Assembly: GCA_034429975.1 (NCBI GenBank)
Contig: DAOUFM010000179.1
Span: forward strand, 1-64,000
Direction of reading: 5' to 3'
Length of the DNA: 64,000 nucleotides
Source of the DNA: UBA6170 sp034429975
Lineage (GTDB): Bacteria > Chloroflexota > Anaerolineae > Anaerolineales > Anaerolineaceae
In this document: positions 42,258-50,187 of the stretch, one piece after another
How positions within the stretch are numbered: the stretch's first letter is position 1
How the letters are laid out: each line of letters begins with the position of its first letter
The notes under the pieces: generated by a model
Told to the model about the DNA's origin: nothing
What the model saw: only the letters and a program-made list of their open reading frames with translations
The model's database searches: none
Program-made: the position numbers and the translations under genes

Positions 42258-43112
42258 TTACACCAACCATCCCACAATAAACAGCAGCGTAAATATCGTA
42301 CTGACGATTAACTGACGAATCCCGATCGCTTTTGGGGAGGTGGAGATAGCCGGATGGCTGGTGCCCCAGATCACTTCCAGCGGTTGGATCAGGTAGGGCA
42401 GGGGTAAGAGCTTTGGTATCCAGCCTACAGCTGCCAGGATGAGGATGCCCACAAATAGCAGCCCATTATAAAGGAAAGCTTCGCGCGCCATCCTTTGCAA
42501 GACTTGTGGACCAGGGTTTTCTTTCAGTTGGCGCTGCTGCAAGCGCAGATAGGCATACAGGATTGTTCCGGCAGCCTGCAACCAGGAAAGCGTCCAGATC
42601 AGCCAGCCCATTGGCAGATAAGCGCCTTTGCCCACCCAGTAAGCCGCCGGTGCGGTTAATGCAAGCACGCCACTAGCCAGGATCTCAACCCATTTCTGCC
42701 GGCGCTCGTTGCGTTTGCTCACCAGCCAGAGGTGTAAGGCAAACACGGGCAGCGCTGGCACTGCCAGGAAGGTGATGTAATAATAACCTTCCAGAATCAG
42801 GGCAATAAAACTGACAATCAGGATCAATGTGTAAATCACCACCCAGACCAAAGCAGGATGCAGGTCGTTTTTATTACGGCGTCCGGACAGAATCTTGACC
42901 AGGATGGTAATCGGCTGGCGAATCATGAAGGCCGCCAGGATTAACATTATCAGCGGCAGACTTCCCCGTGAGAAACCGCCCAGAAATAAACCGATCAGTA
43001 AAGGGCTGAATAAAAAGACCCAGGCGCCGTGTTCCGGCGGGATGGCGATGACCCGAGCGCGGATAATCTTGCCGAACGGGACAATTTTCATATTTTTAAT
43101 CATTTCCAACAT
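42258..43112 (-). CDS. YwiC-like membrane protein
   Basis: The family core PPEHGAWVFLFSPLLIGLFL begins about 20 residues after ATG 43112; a GTG start at 43193 would add 27 residues with no similarity. The product is about 284 residues with some eight hydrophobic helices and the loop SGRRNKNDLHPALVWVV. YwiC-like proteins (PF14256) occur widely and their function is unknown. The gene stands alone and diverges from the esterase gene; the start choice is uncertain because AGGAG lies 14 nt before ATG 43112. Confidence 0.75.
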   Translation of the reverse strand: MLEMIKNMKIVPFGKIIRARVIAIPPEHGAWVFLFSPLLIGLFLGGFSRGSLPLIMLILAAFMIRQPITILVKILSGRRNKNDLHPALVWVVIYTLILIVSFIALILEGYYYITFLAVPALPVFALHLWLVSKRNERRQKWVEILASGVLALTAPAAYWVGKGAYLPMGWLIWTLSWLQAAGTILYAYLRLQQRQLKENPGPQVLQRMAREAFLYNGLLFVGILILAAVGWIPKLLPLPYLIQPLEVIWGTSHPAISTSPKAIGIRQLIVSTIFTLLFIVGWLV

Positions 43113-43226
43113 GGAATTTCGATGTTCTCCTTTAGAATGTTTTGTTGGTTGTAATAATTTACCTGGTAAAAAGGTGTACAAGGAATTTAACACAATATCT
43201 TAAAAATCAAATTAGAATTAACCATT

Positions 43227-43985
43227 ATGAACCAGAACCATCAAGCTTTTTCGATTACCAATGGCACCTCCGGGCTGATGGTACTATACATTCATGGCTT
43301 GATGGGGTCACCCTTTGAGTTTCGCAAGTTTTTGGATCATCTTCCTCTGGATCGTGTTGACGCCAGTGCGCTATTATTACCAGGCCATGGCGGCAGCAGC
43401 GCTGACTTTGCGGCAGCTAATACAAGAATCTGGCAAGATTATGTTCTGCAGCAGGTTGGGGCATTGAAATGCCAATATAAACGACTGATCCTGATTGGCC
43501 ATTCGATGGGGGGCTTGCTTGCACTTAATGCCGCCAGGAAATATCCAATCGATGGTATCATTTTGTTGAATACACCTTTTAAGACCCATACCACTCTTGG
43601 ACAAATGGATATTGCCTTAAAGGTAACCTTTGCCCCCAAATCAAATCATGACCCCTTGTTGCAGGCTTACCGTGATACTTTCAGTGTCTCGCTGGCCGAT
43701 TGGTGGCACATCCTAGCCTGGCTGCCAAAAATTTTGGACATTCAACGTCTGTTAAAAGCAAGCACCCGGAATCTGGAGGAGATCCATTCGCCGGTTCGTT
43801 TATTCCAATCCCTAAACGATGAAACCGTTGATCCGCTCAGCGCTGAGTTGTTTTCCGAGCATTTAAACCATAACCTGAAACAAAAAACCGAGCTTAATCA
43901 TTCTACGCATGCATACTTTTCTGCTGCTGACCTTACTTTAATAAAACAGGGGATTCTTCAAACGATAGAAGATTCTTTAAAGTAG
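43227..43985 (+). CDS. Alpha/beta hydrolase, carboxylesterase-like
   Basis: This 252-residue enzyme has the oxyanion-hole segment VLYIHGLMGSPFEFR (about residues 19-33), the nucleophile elbow LIGHSMGGLLAL (about 89-100), an acid candidate in NDETVDPLSAE and a histidine in HSTHAYFSAAD near the end. It is similar to the Est30/monoacylglycerol-lipase-like carboxylesterases and has no signal peptide, so it acts on small esters in the cytoplasm. The natural substrate is unknown. Confidence 0.85.
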   Translation: MNQNHQAFSITNGTSGLMVLYIHGLMGSPFEFRKFLDHLPLDRVDASALLLPGHGGSSADFAAANTRIWQDYVLQQVGALKCQYKRLILIGHSMGGLLALNAARKYPIDGIILLNTPFKTHTTLGQMDIALKVTFAPKSNHDPLLQAYRDTFSVSLADWWHILAWLPKILDIQRLLKASTRNLEEIHSPVRLFQSLNDETVDPLSAELFSEHLNHNLKQKTELNHSTHAYFSAADLTLIKQGILQTIEDSLK

Positions 43986-44458
43986 TTTTAAGTAGTTAAT
44001 TAAGTAGTTAATATGAATCACGTGCAAAAATTGCACGCACGAGTCACGCAAAAATTGCACGCACTAGAAGGGAAAAATTTGCCCGCTGGCTGCCTGAATG
44101 AAAAATTTTCACCCAGGCCGAAAGGAAATAATTGCCCAAAGGCCTTAAGGTAAGGATTGCATACAGGCCAGGGTGCAAAAATTGCATTCTGGTTGATAAT
44201 GAAATCAATTGAATTAAAGGTGTTGCGTATAGATTAATAATCCTGGAATTACTTAATAATAAGGAAAAGTTATCAATGGGGCGTTCTTTTTTTATTGAAA
44301 AAGGAGGAATAGCTGACTCTGTCAATAATATTCTGGCGGAAATTTGAAAAATTGATGCAATTAATCCTTAACTCATAGTAAAATATTTTAGAGTTTGATG
44401 ATTTCAGGTTAGCCAGTTAATTGTGTTTTCCACTCAGACCTGATAGAAATGAGAGTAC
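43986..44458. repeat. Non-coding gap with GCAAAAATTGC palindromes
   Basis: The gap holds CGTGCAAAAATTGCACG (44021-44037), CGCAAAAATTGCACG (44047-44061) and a third partial copy GTGCAAAAATTGCA (44173-44186). AAGTAGTTAATWA repeats (43990-44013) sit just ahead. No supported gene lies here. The sites are spaced 26 and about 126 bp apart and could bind a regulator or form small hairpins. The last 60 bp lead into the glycosyltransferase gene. Confidence 0.55.
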
Positions 44459-45157
44459 ATGAAGAAACTGAGTGTTGTGATCCCGGTCTATAATGAAGAA
44501 AAATTTATTTCCACAACAGTGCAGCGTGTTCTGGATGTTGAATTGGATGGAGTGGAAATCGAAATTGTGGCAGTAGATGATGGCTCCAAAGACCGCACTG
44601 TGGAGATATTGCAGAGTATGGCCAGTCAGCATGCGAATATTCGTGTGTTTCAACAACCGCTGAATATGGGCAAGGGGGCGGCATTGCGACGCGGGTTTCA
44701 GGAAGCCAGCGGAGATATCATCCTGATCCAGGACGCTGATCTGGAATACGATCCCGGCGATTATCCCAATCTGTTGAAACCAATTCTGGACGGCAAAGCG
44801 GATGTAGTTTATGGCTCCCGTTTCCTGGGAGGGCCACATCGCGTCTTGTATTTCTGGCATTTTCTGGGCAATCAATTATTAACCTTGCTTTCGAATATCA
44901 CCACCAATTTAAACCTGACCGATATGGAAACTGGATATAAGGTCTTTCTGGCTGAAGTCATCAAGGAAATCCCACTTAAATCGAATCGCTTTGGCTTTGA
45001 ACCGGAAGTGACTGCCAAAATAGCCCGGCGGGGTTGGCGTATATTTGAAACACCCGTCTCTTATTTTGGCCGTTCCTATGCTGAAGGTAAGAAAATCGGC
45101 TGGAAGGATGGTTTTCAAGCCTTATATTGCATCCTGCGCTACGCCTTTGCAGACTGA
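44459..45157 (+). CDS. GT2 family glycosyltransferase, polyprenyl-phosphate sugar transferase-like
   Basis: The 232-residue protein opens KKLSVVIPVYNEEKFI, has the DxD region IQDADLEYDPGDYPNLL (about residues 93-109), NMGKGAALRRGFQEASG and GSRFLGG, and ends without membrane helices. It belongs to the DPM1-like short form, which transfers mannose or glucose to polyprenyl phosphate. It is 7 nt ahead of larB, but is more likely an unrelated neighbour sharing the transcript than part of cofactor synthesis. Confidence 0.88.
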   Translation: MKKLSVVIPVYNEEKFISTTVQRVLDVELDGVEIEIVAVDDGSKDRTVEILQSMASQHANIRVFQQPLNMGKGAALRRGFQEASGDIILIQDADLEYDPGDYPNLLKPILDGKADVVYGSRFLGGPHRVLYFWHFLGNQLLTLLSNITTNLNLTDMETGYKVFLAEVIKEIPLKSNRFGFEPEVTAKIARRGWRIFETPVSYFGRSYAEGKKIGWKDGFQALYCILRYAFAD

Positions 45158-45164
45158 GGTGTGA

Positions 45165-45926
45165 ATGAACCAGCAATATTTAGAAAATCTCCTGGCACAG
45201 GTGAAAAAAGGTCAGGTGTCCATTGAGCAGGCTCTCCAGGTATTACGCAATTATCCCTACGAGCAGATCGGAGATAGCATCCGGCTGGATAATCAGCGCG
45301 GGATACGCTGCGGGTTCCCCGAAGTAATTTACGGCGCTGGGAAAACGGACGAGCAATTATTGCTTATCACCGGGCGCATGATCGAGCAGGGGAGTGACCT
45401 GTTAATCTCGCGGTTGAGTGAGGGAGCGGCTCAAAAAATCTGTGAGCGTTTTCCGCAGGTGACCTATCACGAGCGGGCGCGCATGCTGACCTGGTCAGCG
45501 GGGGAGCAAGAACAGACCGGGAATGTTCTGGTTGCAACTGGGGGAACGGCGGATATTCCGGTGGCGGAGGAAGCAGCCGTCACCGCGGAGATGATGGGGG
45601 CAAAAGTCACCCGCGTTTTTGATGTCGGGGTAGCGGGTTTACATCGCCTGCTCGACAAAATCGAGATTATTCAGGGAGCGAATGTTTTGGTGGTCGTGGC
45701 GGGCATGGAAGGCGCCCTTCCCAGCGTGGTGGCCGGTCTGGTCAGTGCGCCGGTGATAGCCGTTCCCACTAGTGTCGGTTACGGTGCCAGCTTCAATGGG
45801 CTGGCGGCCCTGTTGGCCATGCTGAATAGCTGTGCCAATGGGGTTTCGGTCGTCAATATTGATAACGGATTTGGGGCTGGTTATCAGGCAGCATTAATTA
45901 ATCGCTTGGCAACAAAAGGAAGTTAA
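45165..45926 (+). CDS. larB: LarB, pyridinium-3,5-biscarboxylate mononucleotide synthase
   Basis: The 253-residue protein has a variable front and a PurE-like domain with GTADIPVAEEAAVTAEMMGA (about residues 126-145), DVGVAGLHRLLDK, VVVAGMEGALPSVVAGL and PTSVGYGASFNGLAALLAML. LarB carboxylates nicotinic acid adenine dinucleotide and hydrolyses it, the first step to the nickel-pincer nucleotide cofactor. It is followed by larE after 2 nt and then larC. Confidence 0.94.
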   Translation: MNQQYLENLLAQVKKGQVSIEQALQVLRNYPYEQIGDSIRLDNQRGIRCGFPEVIYGAGKTDEQLLLITGRMIEQGSDLLISRLSEGAAQKICERFPQVTYHERARMLTWSAGEQEQTGNVLVATGGTADIPVAEEAAVTAEMMGAKVTRVFDVGVAGLHRLLDKIEIIQGANVLVVVAGMEGALPSVVAGLVSAPVIAVPTSVGYGASFNGLAALLAMLNSCANGVSVVNIDNGFGAGYQAALINRLATKGS

Positions 45927-45928
45927 CC

Positions 45929-46747
45929 ATGAAAGAACCAACTCCAGCAACTTTGGAAAAATGGAATCATTTACTTGATTACCTAAGAAAATACGAACGT
46001 ATTGGCGTGGCTGTCTCAGGGGGTGTGGATAGTGCGCTGGTATGCTGTGCCGCTGTGCATGCTTTGGGACGGGAAAACGTTCAGGCTTATACAATTGAAT
46101 CGCCGCTCGAAACGGCCCAGGGCGTTAAAGATGCCCGCAAGATTGCGGAATATCTGGGTGTTAACCTGCAACTGATGGAATTAAATGAACTGGAAATCGA
46201 CGATATCCGTCAGAATCCCTCAAAACGTTGTTATTTCTGCAAACTGGCGCGCCTGGCAAAAGTAAAAGAACTGGCCGATCAGGTCGGGATTATTGCCATG
46301 GCGGATGGCTCGAATGCCGATGATCTGAAGAACTATCGCCCAGGCAAACAAGCTTTGCAAGAACTGGGGGTGTTAAGTCCCCTGGCGGAAATGGGTATTC
46401 GCAAGGCGGAAGTGCGCGAACTGGCACAATGGCAGGGGCTGCCGGTCTGGAGCAAGCCTTCCACACCATGCCTGGCAACCCGCTTCCCGTATGGTACCGA
46501 GATTAACGCGCAGCGACTCCAGCAGGTGGGCTGTGCTGAGCAGGGTTTGCGCGAAATGGGTTTCAACGAATTTCGCGTGCGTTACCATCATGAGGTCGCG
46601 CGCATTGAAGTGCCGCAGAAGTCTTTTGAGGTCGTTATGCAGCAGCGCGCTGAAATCACCAGTCTGATTAAATCCTGCGGATTTTTGTATGTTACCCTGG
46701 ATTTACAAGGGTTCCGGAGTGGTAGTATGGATGAGGCTTTGCAATGA
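45929..46747 (+). CDS. larE: LarE, sulfur transferase for nickel-pincer cofactor
   Basis: The 272-residue PP-loop ATPase has SGGVDS at residues 30-35, NPSKRCYFCKLARL and MADGSNADDLKNYRPG. C181 lies in PSTPCLATRFPYGTEI, aligned with the sacrificial sulfur-donor cysteine (C176) of Lactiplantibacillus plantarum LarE. If so, each protein can give up one sulfur and becomes dehydroalanine; other LarE types use a 4Fe-4S cluster instead. It adenylates and thiolates the two carboxylates made by LarB. Its stop overlaps the larC start. Confidence 0.94.
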   Translation: MKEPTPATLEKWNHLLDYLRKYERIGVAVSGGVDSALVCCAAVHALGRENVQAYTIESPLETAQGVKDARKIAEYLGVNLQLMELNELEIDDIRQNPSKRCYFCKLARLAKVKELADQVGIIAMADGSNADDLKNYRPGKQALQELGVLSPLAEMGIRKAEVRELAQWQGLPVWSKPSTPCLATRFPYGTEINAQRLQQVGCAEQGLREMGFNEFRVRYHHEVARIEVPQKSFEVVMQQRAEITSLIKSCGFLYVTLDLQGFRSGSMDEALQ

Positions 46748-47949
46748 ATCAGGTTCTGTATGTAGATGCTTTTTCTGGGATCAGCGGGAATATGCTGATC
46801 GGTGCTTTTTTAGATGCCGGCTTACCCCTGAATGTCCTGGAAAAGGCATTTGCATGCCTGACACTGCCAGAGGGTTATCAACTGGTCTTTGAAAAACGTA
46901 TGAAAGGCGCCATTCAAAGTGGTTATTTTAATATTACGCTGGACGATACCCACGATCATCACCATCATGAACATGACCATGGTCATCACCACCGTCACCT
47001 CGCGGACATTCGCCACCTCATTCAAGAGAGTTCCCTTTCCGATCGGGTGAAGGAAAACAGCCTTAAAATCTTCGAAATTCTGGCAGTCGCCGAAGGGCAG
47101 GTGCATGGGGTTCCGGTGGAAGATGTACATTTCCATGAAGTTGGTGCCATGGATTCCATTCTGGACATTGTCGGCATTGCTGTGGCTTTGGAGTACTTTT
47201 CAATAGAAGAGATCTATTGCTCCTCCCTGCCTTGGAGCGAAGGCACAGTTAACACCCAGCACGGCCCGATGCCCATCCCGGCGCCGGCGACACTGGCCTT
47301 ACTGCAAAGCTGTCAGGCATCCATGCGTTCTTTTCCAGCGCAGGTAGAATTGATCACCCCCACCGGAGCGGCCTTCCTGGCGGCCTTCGCGCGCTTTGAA
47401 AAACCGGATATGCTCATCCAAAAACAGGGCAGTGGTGCTGGCAGCATGGAACTACCCTGGCCAAACATTCTCCGGGTTATACTGGGCGAAAAAAAGAGCG
47501 AAGGTGCTAAAGAAATTGTGGTGCTGGAAACCCATATCGACGATATGAGCCCTGAATGGGCTGGCTATCTCATGGAACGCTGTTTTGCGGTTGGCGCTTT
47601 GGACGTGGTCTTTGAACCGATCTTTATGAAGAAAAACCGCCCAGCGACCAAAATCAGTATTGTAGCCAACCAGCAGCAAGAGCGTACCCTGGCAGACATC
47701 CTCCTGCGGGAGACGACTACCTTTGGTTTACGGGTCTATCCCGTGCGGCGATACGAAGCTCAGCGGGATGTGCAGGAAATCCAGACCACGTGGGGTCCGG
47801 TGCGGGTGAAGCGCAAATGGCTGGATGGACAGATCGTCCAATCCATCCCTGAGTATGAGGACTGCCACCGTATTGCTAGCGAGCACAACCTGCCTCTGCC
47901 GCAGGTTTTAGTTTTGATTCAGGAACAAATTTCCAAGCGGAATGGGTAA
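46744..47949 (+). CDS. larC: LarC, nickel insertase for the pincer nucleotide
   Basis: The 401-residue protein starts LYVDAFSGISGNMLIGAFLD, where most family members have GISGDM, so an Asp-to-Asn change is visible at the usual motif. A histidine-rich loop (THDHHHHEHDHGHHHRHL, about residues 75-92) probably collects nickel. FHEVGAMDSILDIVGIAV (about 130-147) is conserved. The C-terminal LarC2 part (ETHIDDMSPEWAGYLME) is in the same frame, so no programmed frameshift is needed, unlike in L. plantarum. The enzyme uses CTP to insert nickel. No larA is visible, so the cofactor user lies elsewhere. Confidence 0.95.
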   Translation: MNQVLYVDAFSGISGNMLIGAFLDAGLPLNVLEKAFACLTLPEGYQLVFEKRMKGAIQSGYFNITLDDTHDHHHHEHDHGHHHRHLADIRHLIQESSLSDRVKENSLKIFEILAVAEGQVHGVPVEDVHFHEVGAMDSILDIVGIAVALEYFSIEEIYCSSLPWSEGTVNTQHGPMPIPAPATLALLQSCQASMRSFPAQVELITPTGAAFLAAFARFEKPDMLIQKQGSGAGSMELPWPNILRVILGEKKSEGAKEIVVLETHIDDMSPEWAGYLMERCFAVGALDVVFEPIFMKKNRPATKISIVANQQQERTLADILLRETTTFGLRVYPVRRYEAQRDVQEIQTTWGPVRVKRKWLDGQIVQSIPEYEDCHRIASEHNLPLPQVLVLIQEQISKRNG

Positions 47950-48075
47950 AAATTTTCGACCTTACATATTTGTAAATAATTAATTTGAAGATTCGAACGG
48001 GCTGTAAGGGAAACGTATGCATTTTTGGCTCAAAAAAACCTATAATCTAAATAGAGAATTTGTGGAAGAAACCTC

Positions 48076-48810
48076 ATGCAGGAATCTATTAACGTCCGAC
48101 TTTATCAAAGGAACCAGATGAACGTTCGAGCAAGCAGCGATTTCCATCTATCTGGTAAGGTGCTTTTATCCTACCTGAATGAGCTGGCTGCGTTGGTGGG
48201 CGAGAAGAGCCTGGTGATGGTGTTAAAACGCTCTGGTTGGTCGGATCAGATTCGCAAAATCGTCAGCAACCGGCATGAGAAAATCGCTCCTTATCAGGCA
48301 CTGGTGGATATCAACCTGCAGGTGGAGGAGATCTTTGGTCCGACTGCCTTAAAAACGCTGGTTTACTCTTCCGCCAAGCGTAGTTTTGCGAGTTGTTTCG
48401 GCGGGACTGAAGCGGTGCGGGAGACCATGCGCTGGCTCAATCAGAACAGTGCCAGCACCCTGCGATTAAGAATAGCGCTGGAAACAATCAGCCATCTTAT
48501 TCAAGCCACCAGTGATGAGAAAATAAAAACTGAAGAAAGCTCCAGCCATTATCATCTTACCTTCACGCAGTGCGCCGCTTGCTGGGGTGTGAATCACCGG
48601 CAGGGACCATCCTGTTTTTATAATGTAGGCATGATTCGCGGTGGATTGCATTATCTTTTCGGCCGGGATGATTATCCGGTGCAGGAATTGGCTTGTCTAT
48701 CCAGCGGCGATAAAGCCTGCGAATTTATCGTACGTAAGTTCCCGTTTAATGATAATGAAAGAGGCAGCGGGAAAACCGGTTTCCTGTCTCTGCCGGCGCA
48801 TATGCGCTAA
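48076..48810 (+). CDS. V4R (4-vinyl reductase) domain protein
   Basis: The 244-residue protein ends in a V4R domain: CAACWG (about residues 171-176), GPSCFYNVGMIRGGLHYLFG, YPVQELACLSSGDKACEFIV. The CLSSGDKACEF cysteine motif is the small-molecule pocket of bacteriochlorophyll and methanogen V4R proteins, where it may bind metal or lipids. The front half (about 20-140) is helical and unassigned. It often serves as a sensor domain. A TATAAT box lies at 48041-48046 in the short upstream gap. Confidence 0.8.
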   Translation: MQESINVRLYQRNQMNVRASSDFHLSGKVLLSYLNELAALVGEKSLVMVLKRSGWSDQIRKIVSNRHEKIAPYQALVDINLQVEEIFGPTALKTLVYSSAKRSFASCFGGTEAVRETMRWLNQNSASTLRLRIALETISHLIQATSDEKIKTEESSSHYHLTFTQCAACWGVNHRQGPSCFYNVGMIRGGLHYLFGRDDYPVQELACLSSGDKACEFIVRKFPFNDNERGSGKTGFLSLPAHMR

Positions 48811-48813
48811 AAG

Positions 48814-49503
48814 TTACTCCGCCTTACCATTTTTTAGCAGTGTATCTGAGAAAACACGCTGAAATTCGTCGGCACCTTCCTGGTCTGTGATGGCCAGCAC
48901 TTCATCATTAACGGCAAAAACTGTGTTTCCGTGCGGCATGACGACATCATCTCCCCGGAAGATGGCTGCCAGCACGCATTGTTCCGGTAAATTCAGGTCT
49001 TTGAGGGCAACGCCAATTGCCATCGCTTCGGGTGGGATTTTGACCTCCACCAGCGCATAATTGCCTTTTCGCAGGCGCAACAGAGTCATCATATCGCCCA
49101 GCGACATCTCCTCTTCAATCAGGCGTGACATAATTTCAGCAGAATTTACCGGCACATCCACGCCGAAAACATCTGTGAATAGCCACGCGCTGCGCGGATT
49201 GTTGACCCGCGCAATCGTCCGCCCGATTTTGTATTTCTCTCTGGCAATGTAACACAACGCCAGATTTTCAGCATCGTTGGTGGTGACTGCCACGAAAACC
49301 TGGGCGCGTTCAAACCCGGCATATTCCTGAATGGTTGGGTCGAGTGGATTGCCTTCAAAGATAGATTCGGTTGGCAATTCGTGATGGAGACTTGCCAGCA
49401 CGTGTTCCCGCGATTCAATGACATGCACAATGTGATCCTGTTTTAAAAGATTACGGGCTAAATAAGTTCCGGTGCGTCCACCGCCTGCAATCACGACAAA
49501 CAT
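48814..49503 (-). CDS. TrkA-type potassium channel/transporter regulatory protein (second copy)
   Basis: ATG 49503 (MFVVIAGGGRTGTYLARNLL) follows GGAGGGC and gives 229 residues; the longer ORF upstream is a shadow. GGGRTG is the Rossmann NAD-binding motif of the RCK_N domain (residues 7-12), and the C-terminal RCK_C domain ends LAITDQEGADEFQRVF. These proteins sense NAD(H), ATP or c-di-AMP and gate K+ uptake. It follows the first TrkA copy after 1 nt, so the two probably form a heteromeric pair. Confidence 0.9.
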   Translation of the reverse strand: MFVVIAGGGRTGTYLARNLLKQDHIVHVIESREHVLASLHHELPTESIFEGNPLDPTIQEYAGFERAQVFVAVTTNDAENLALCYIAREKYKIGRTIARVNNPRSAWLFTDVFGVDVPVNSAEIMSRLIEEEMSLGDMMTLLRLRKGNYALVEVKIPPEAMAIGVALKDLNLPEQCVLAAIFRGDDVVMPHGNTVFAVNDEVLAITDQEGADEFQRVFSDTLLKNGKAE

Positions 49504-49504
49504 A

Positions 49505-50170
49505 TCAGCCCTCCTGCTCTTTTTGATAGAATTTATTGCGTAAACCGTCAATGCCCTCCGGGGTAGCGCTGAAATGCAGCAGATCATTTTTTTCCAGAAT
49601 GTCATCGACAGTGGGAATGAAAGAGGTCCCCTGACGGGTGATCGATGCCAGAAGGCATTGTTTAGGGGAAAGTTGCAAGTCACCCACTTTTTTGCCCACC
49701 CAGGGTGGGCTTACCAGCACCTGATAATAATCCACCGAGCCATCACCAAAGGAATAGACCATTTTAACAGATTCGTTTAAGAGCAATTCCTCAAAACGGG
49801 AAGCGCCCCAACTTGTTCTGCGAACCACTTCCAGGTTGAAGAGTTCAAAAATTGGGGCAATATTGGGTTCAAAATTACGGGTGACTACATTATCTATTTG
49901 ATAGATATCCGTTGCGATCTTCCCAACGACCAGATTGGTAGCATCATCGCTGGTGACTGCAGCTACTGCGTTGGCACTGTCGATCCCGGCGCGTTTCAAT
50001 ACATCCTGGCTGAGCGCGTCACCTTCAACCATGTGACCCTGAAAATCGGGCTGCAGGATATCAAAAGCTGCTTCGTCAACATCGATAATCGATACATCAT
50101 GTCCATTTTTATACAGGAGATAAGCTAATTCCGAGCCTAATCTTCCACAACCAACAATTAATACTTTCAT
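49505..50170 (-). CDS. TrkA-type potassium transport regulatory protein (first copy)
   Basis: The 221-residue protein starts MKVLIVGCGRLGSELAYLLY with the Rossmann motif GCGRLG, has SIIDVDEAAFD as the second strand and acid, and a C-terminal RCK_C domain (LQLSPKQCLLASITRQG). It lies between the KimA-like importer (17 nt upstream) and the other TrkA gene. The neighbourhood indicates regulation of potassium uptake by ligand binding. Confidence 0.92.
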   Translation of the reverse strand: MKVLIVGCGRLGSELAYLLYKNGHDVSIIDVDEAAFDILQPDFQGHMVEGDALSQDVLKRAGIDSANAVAAVTSDDATNLVVGKIATDIYQIDNVVTRNFEPNIAPIFELFNLEVVRRTSWGASRFEELLLNESVKMVYSFGDGSVDYYQVLVSPPWVGKKVGDLQLSPKQCLLASITRQGTSFIPTVDDILEKNDLLHFSATPEGIDGLRNKFYQKEQEG

Positions 50171-50187
50171 GCTTTGTCCTTCATTTA

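Noticed and set aside
42258..43193. GTG start at 43193 for the YwiC-like gene
   Set aside because: The added residues have no family similarity and no ribosome site precedes the codon.
44044..44325. 93-codon minus-strand open frame before the glycosyltransferase
   Set aside because: It crosses the palindrome series, lacks a ribosome site and has no recognisable family.
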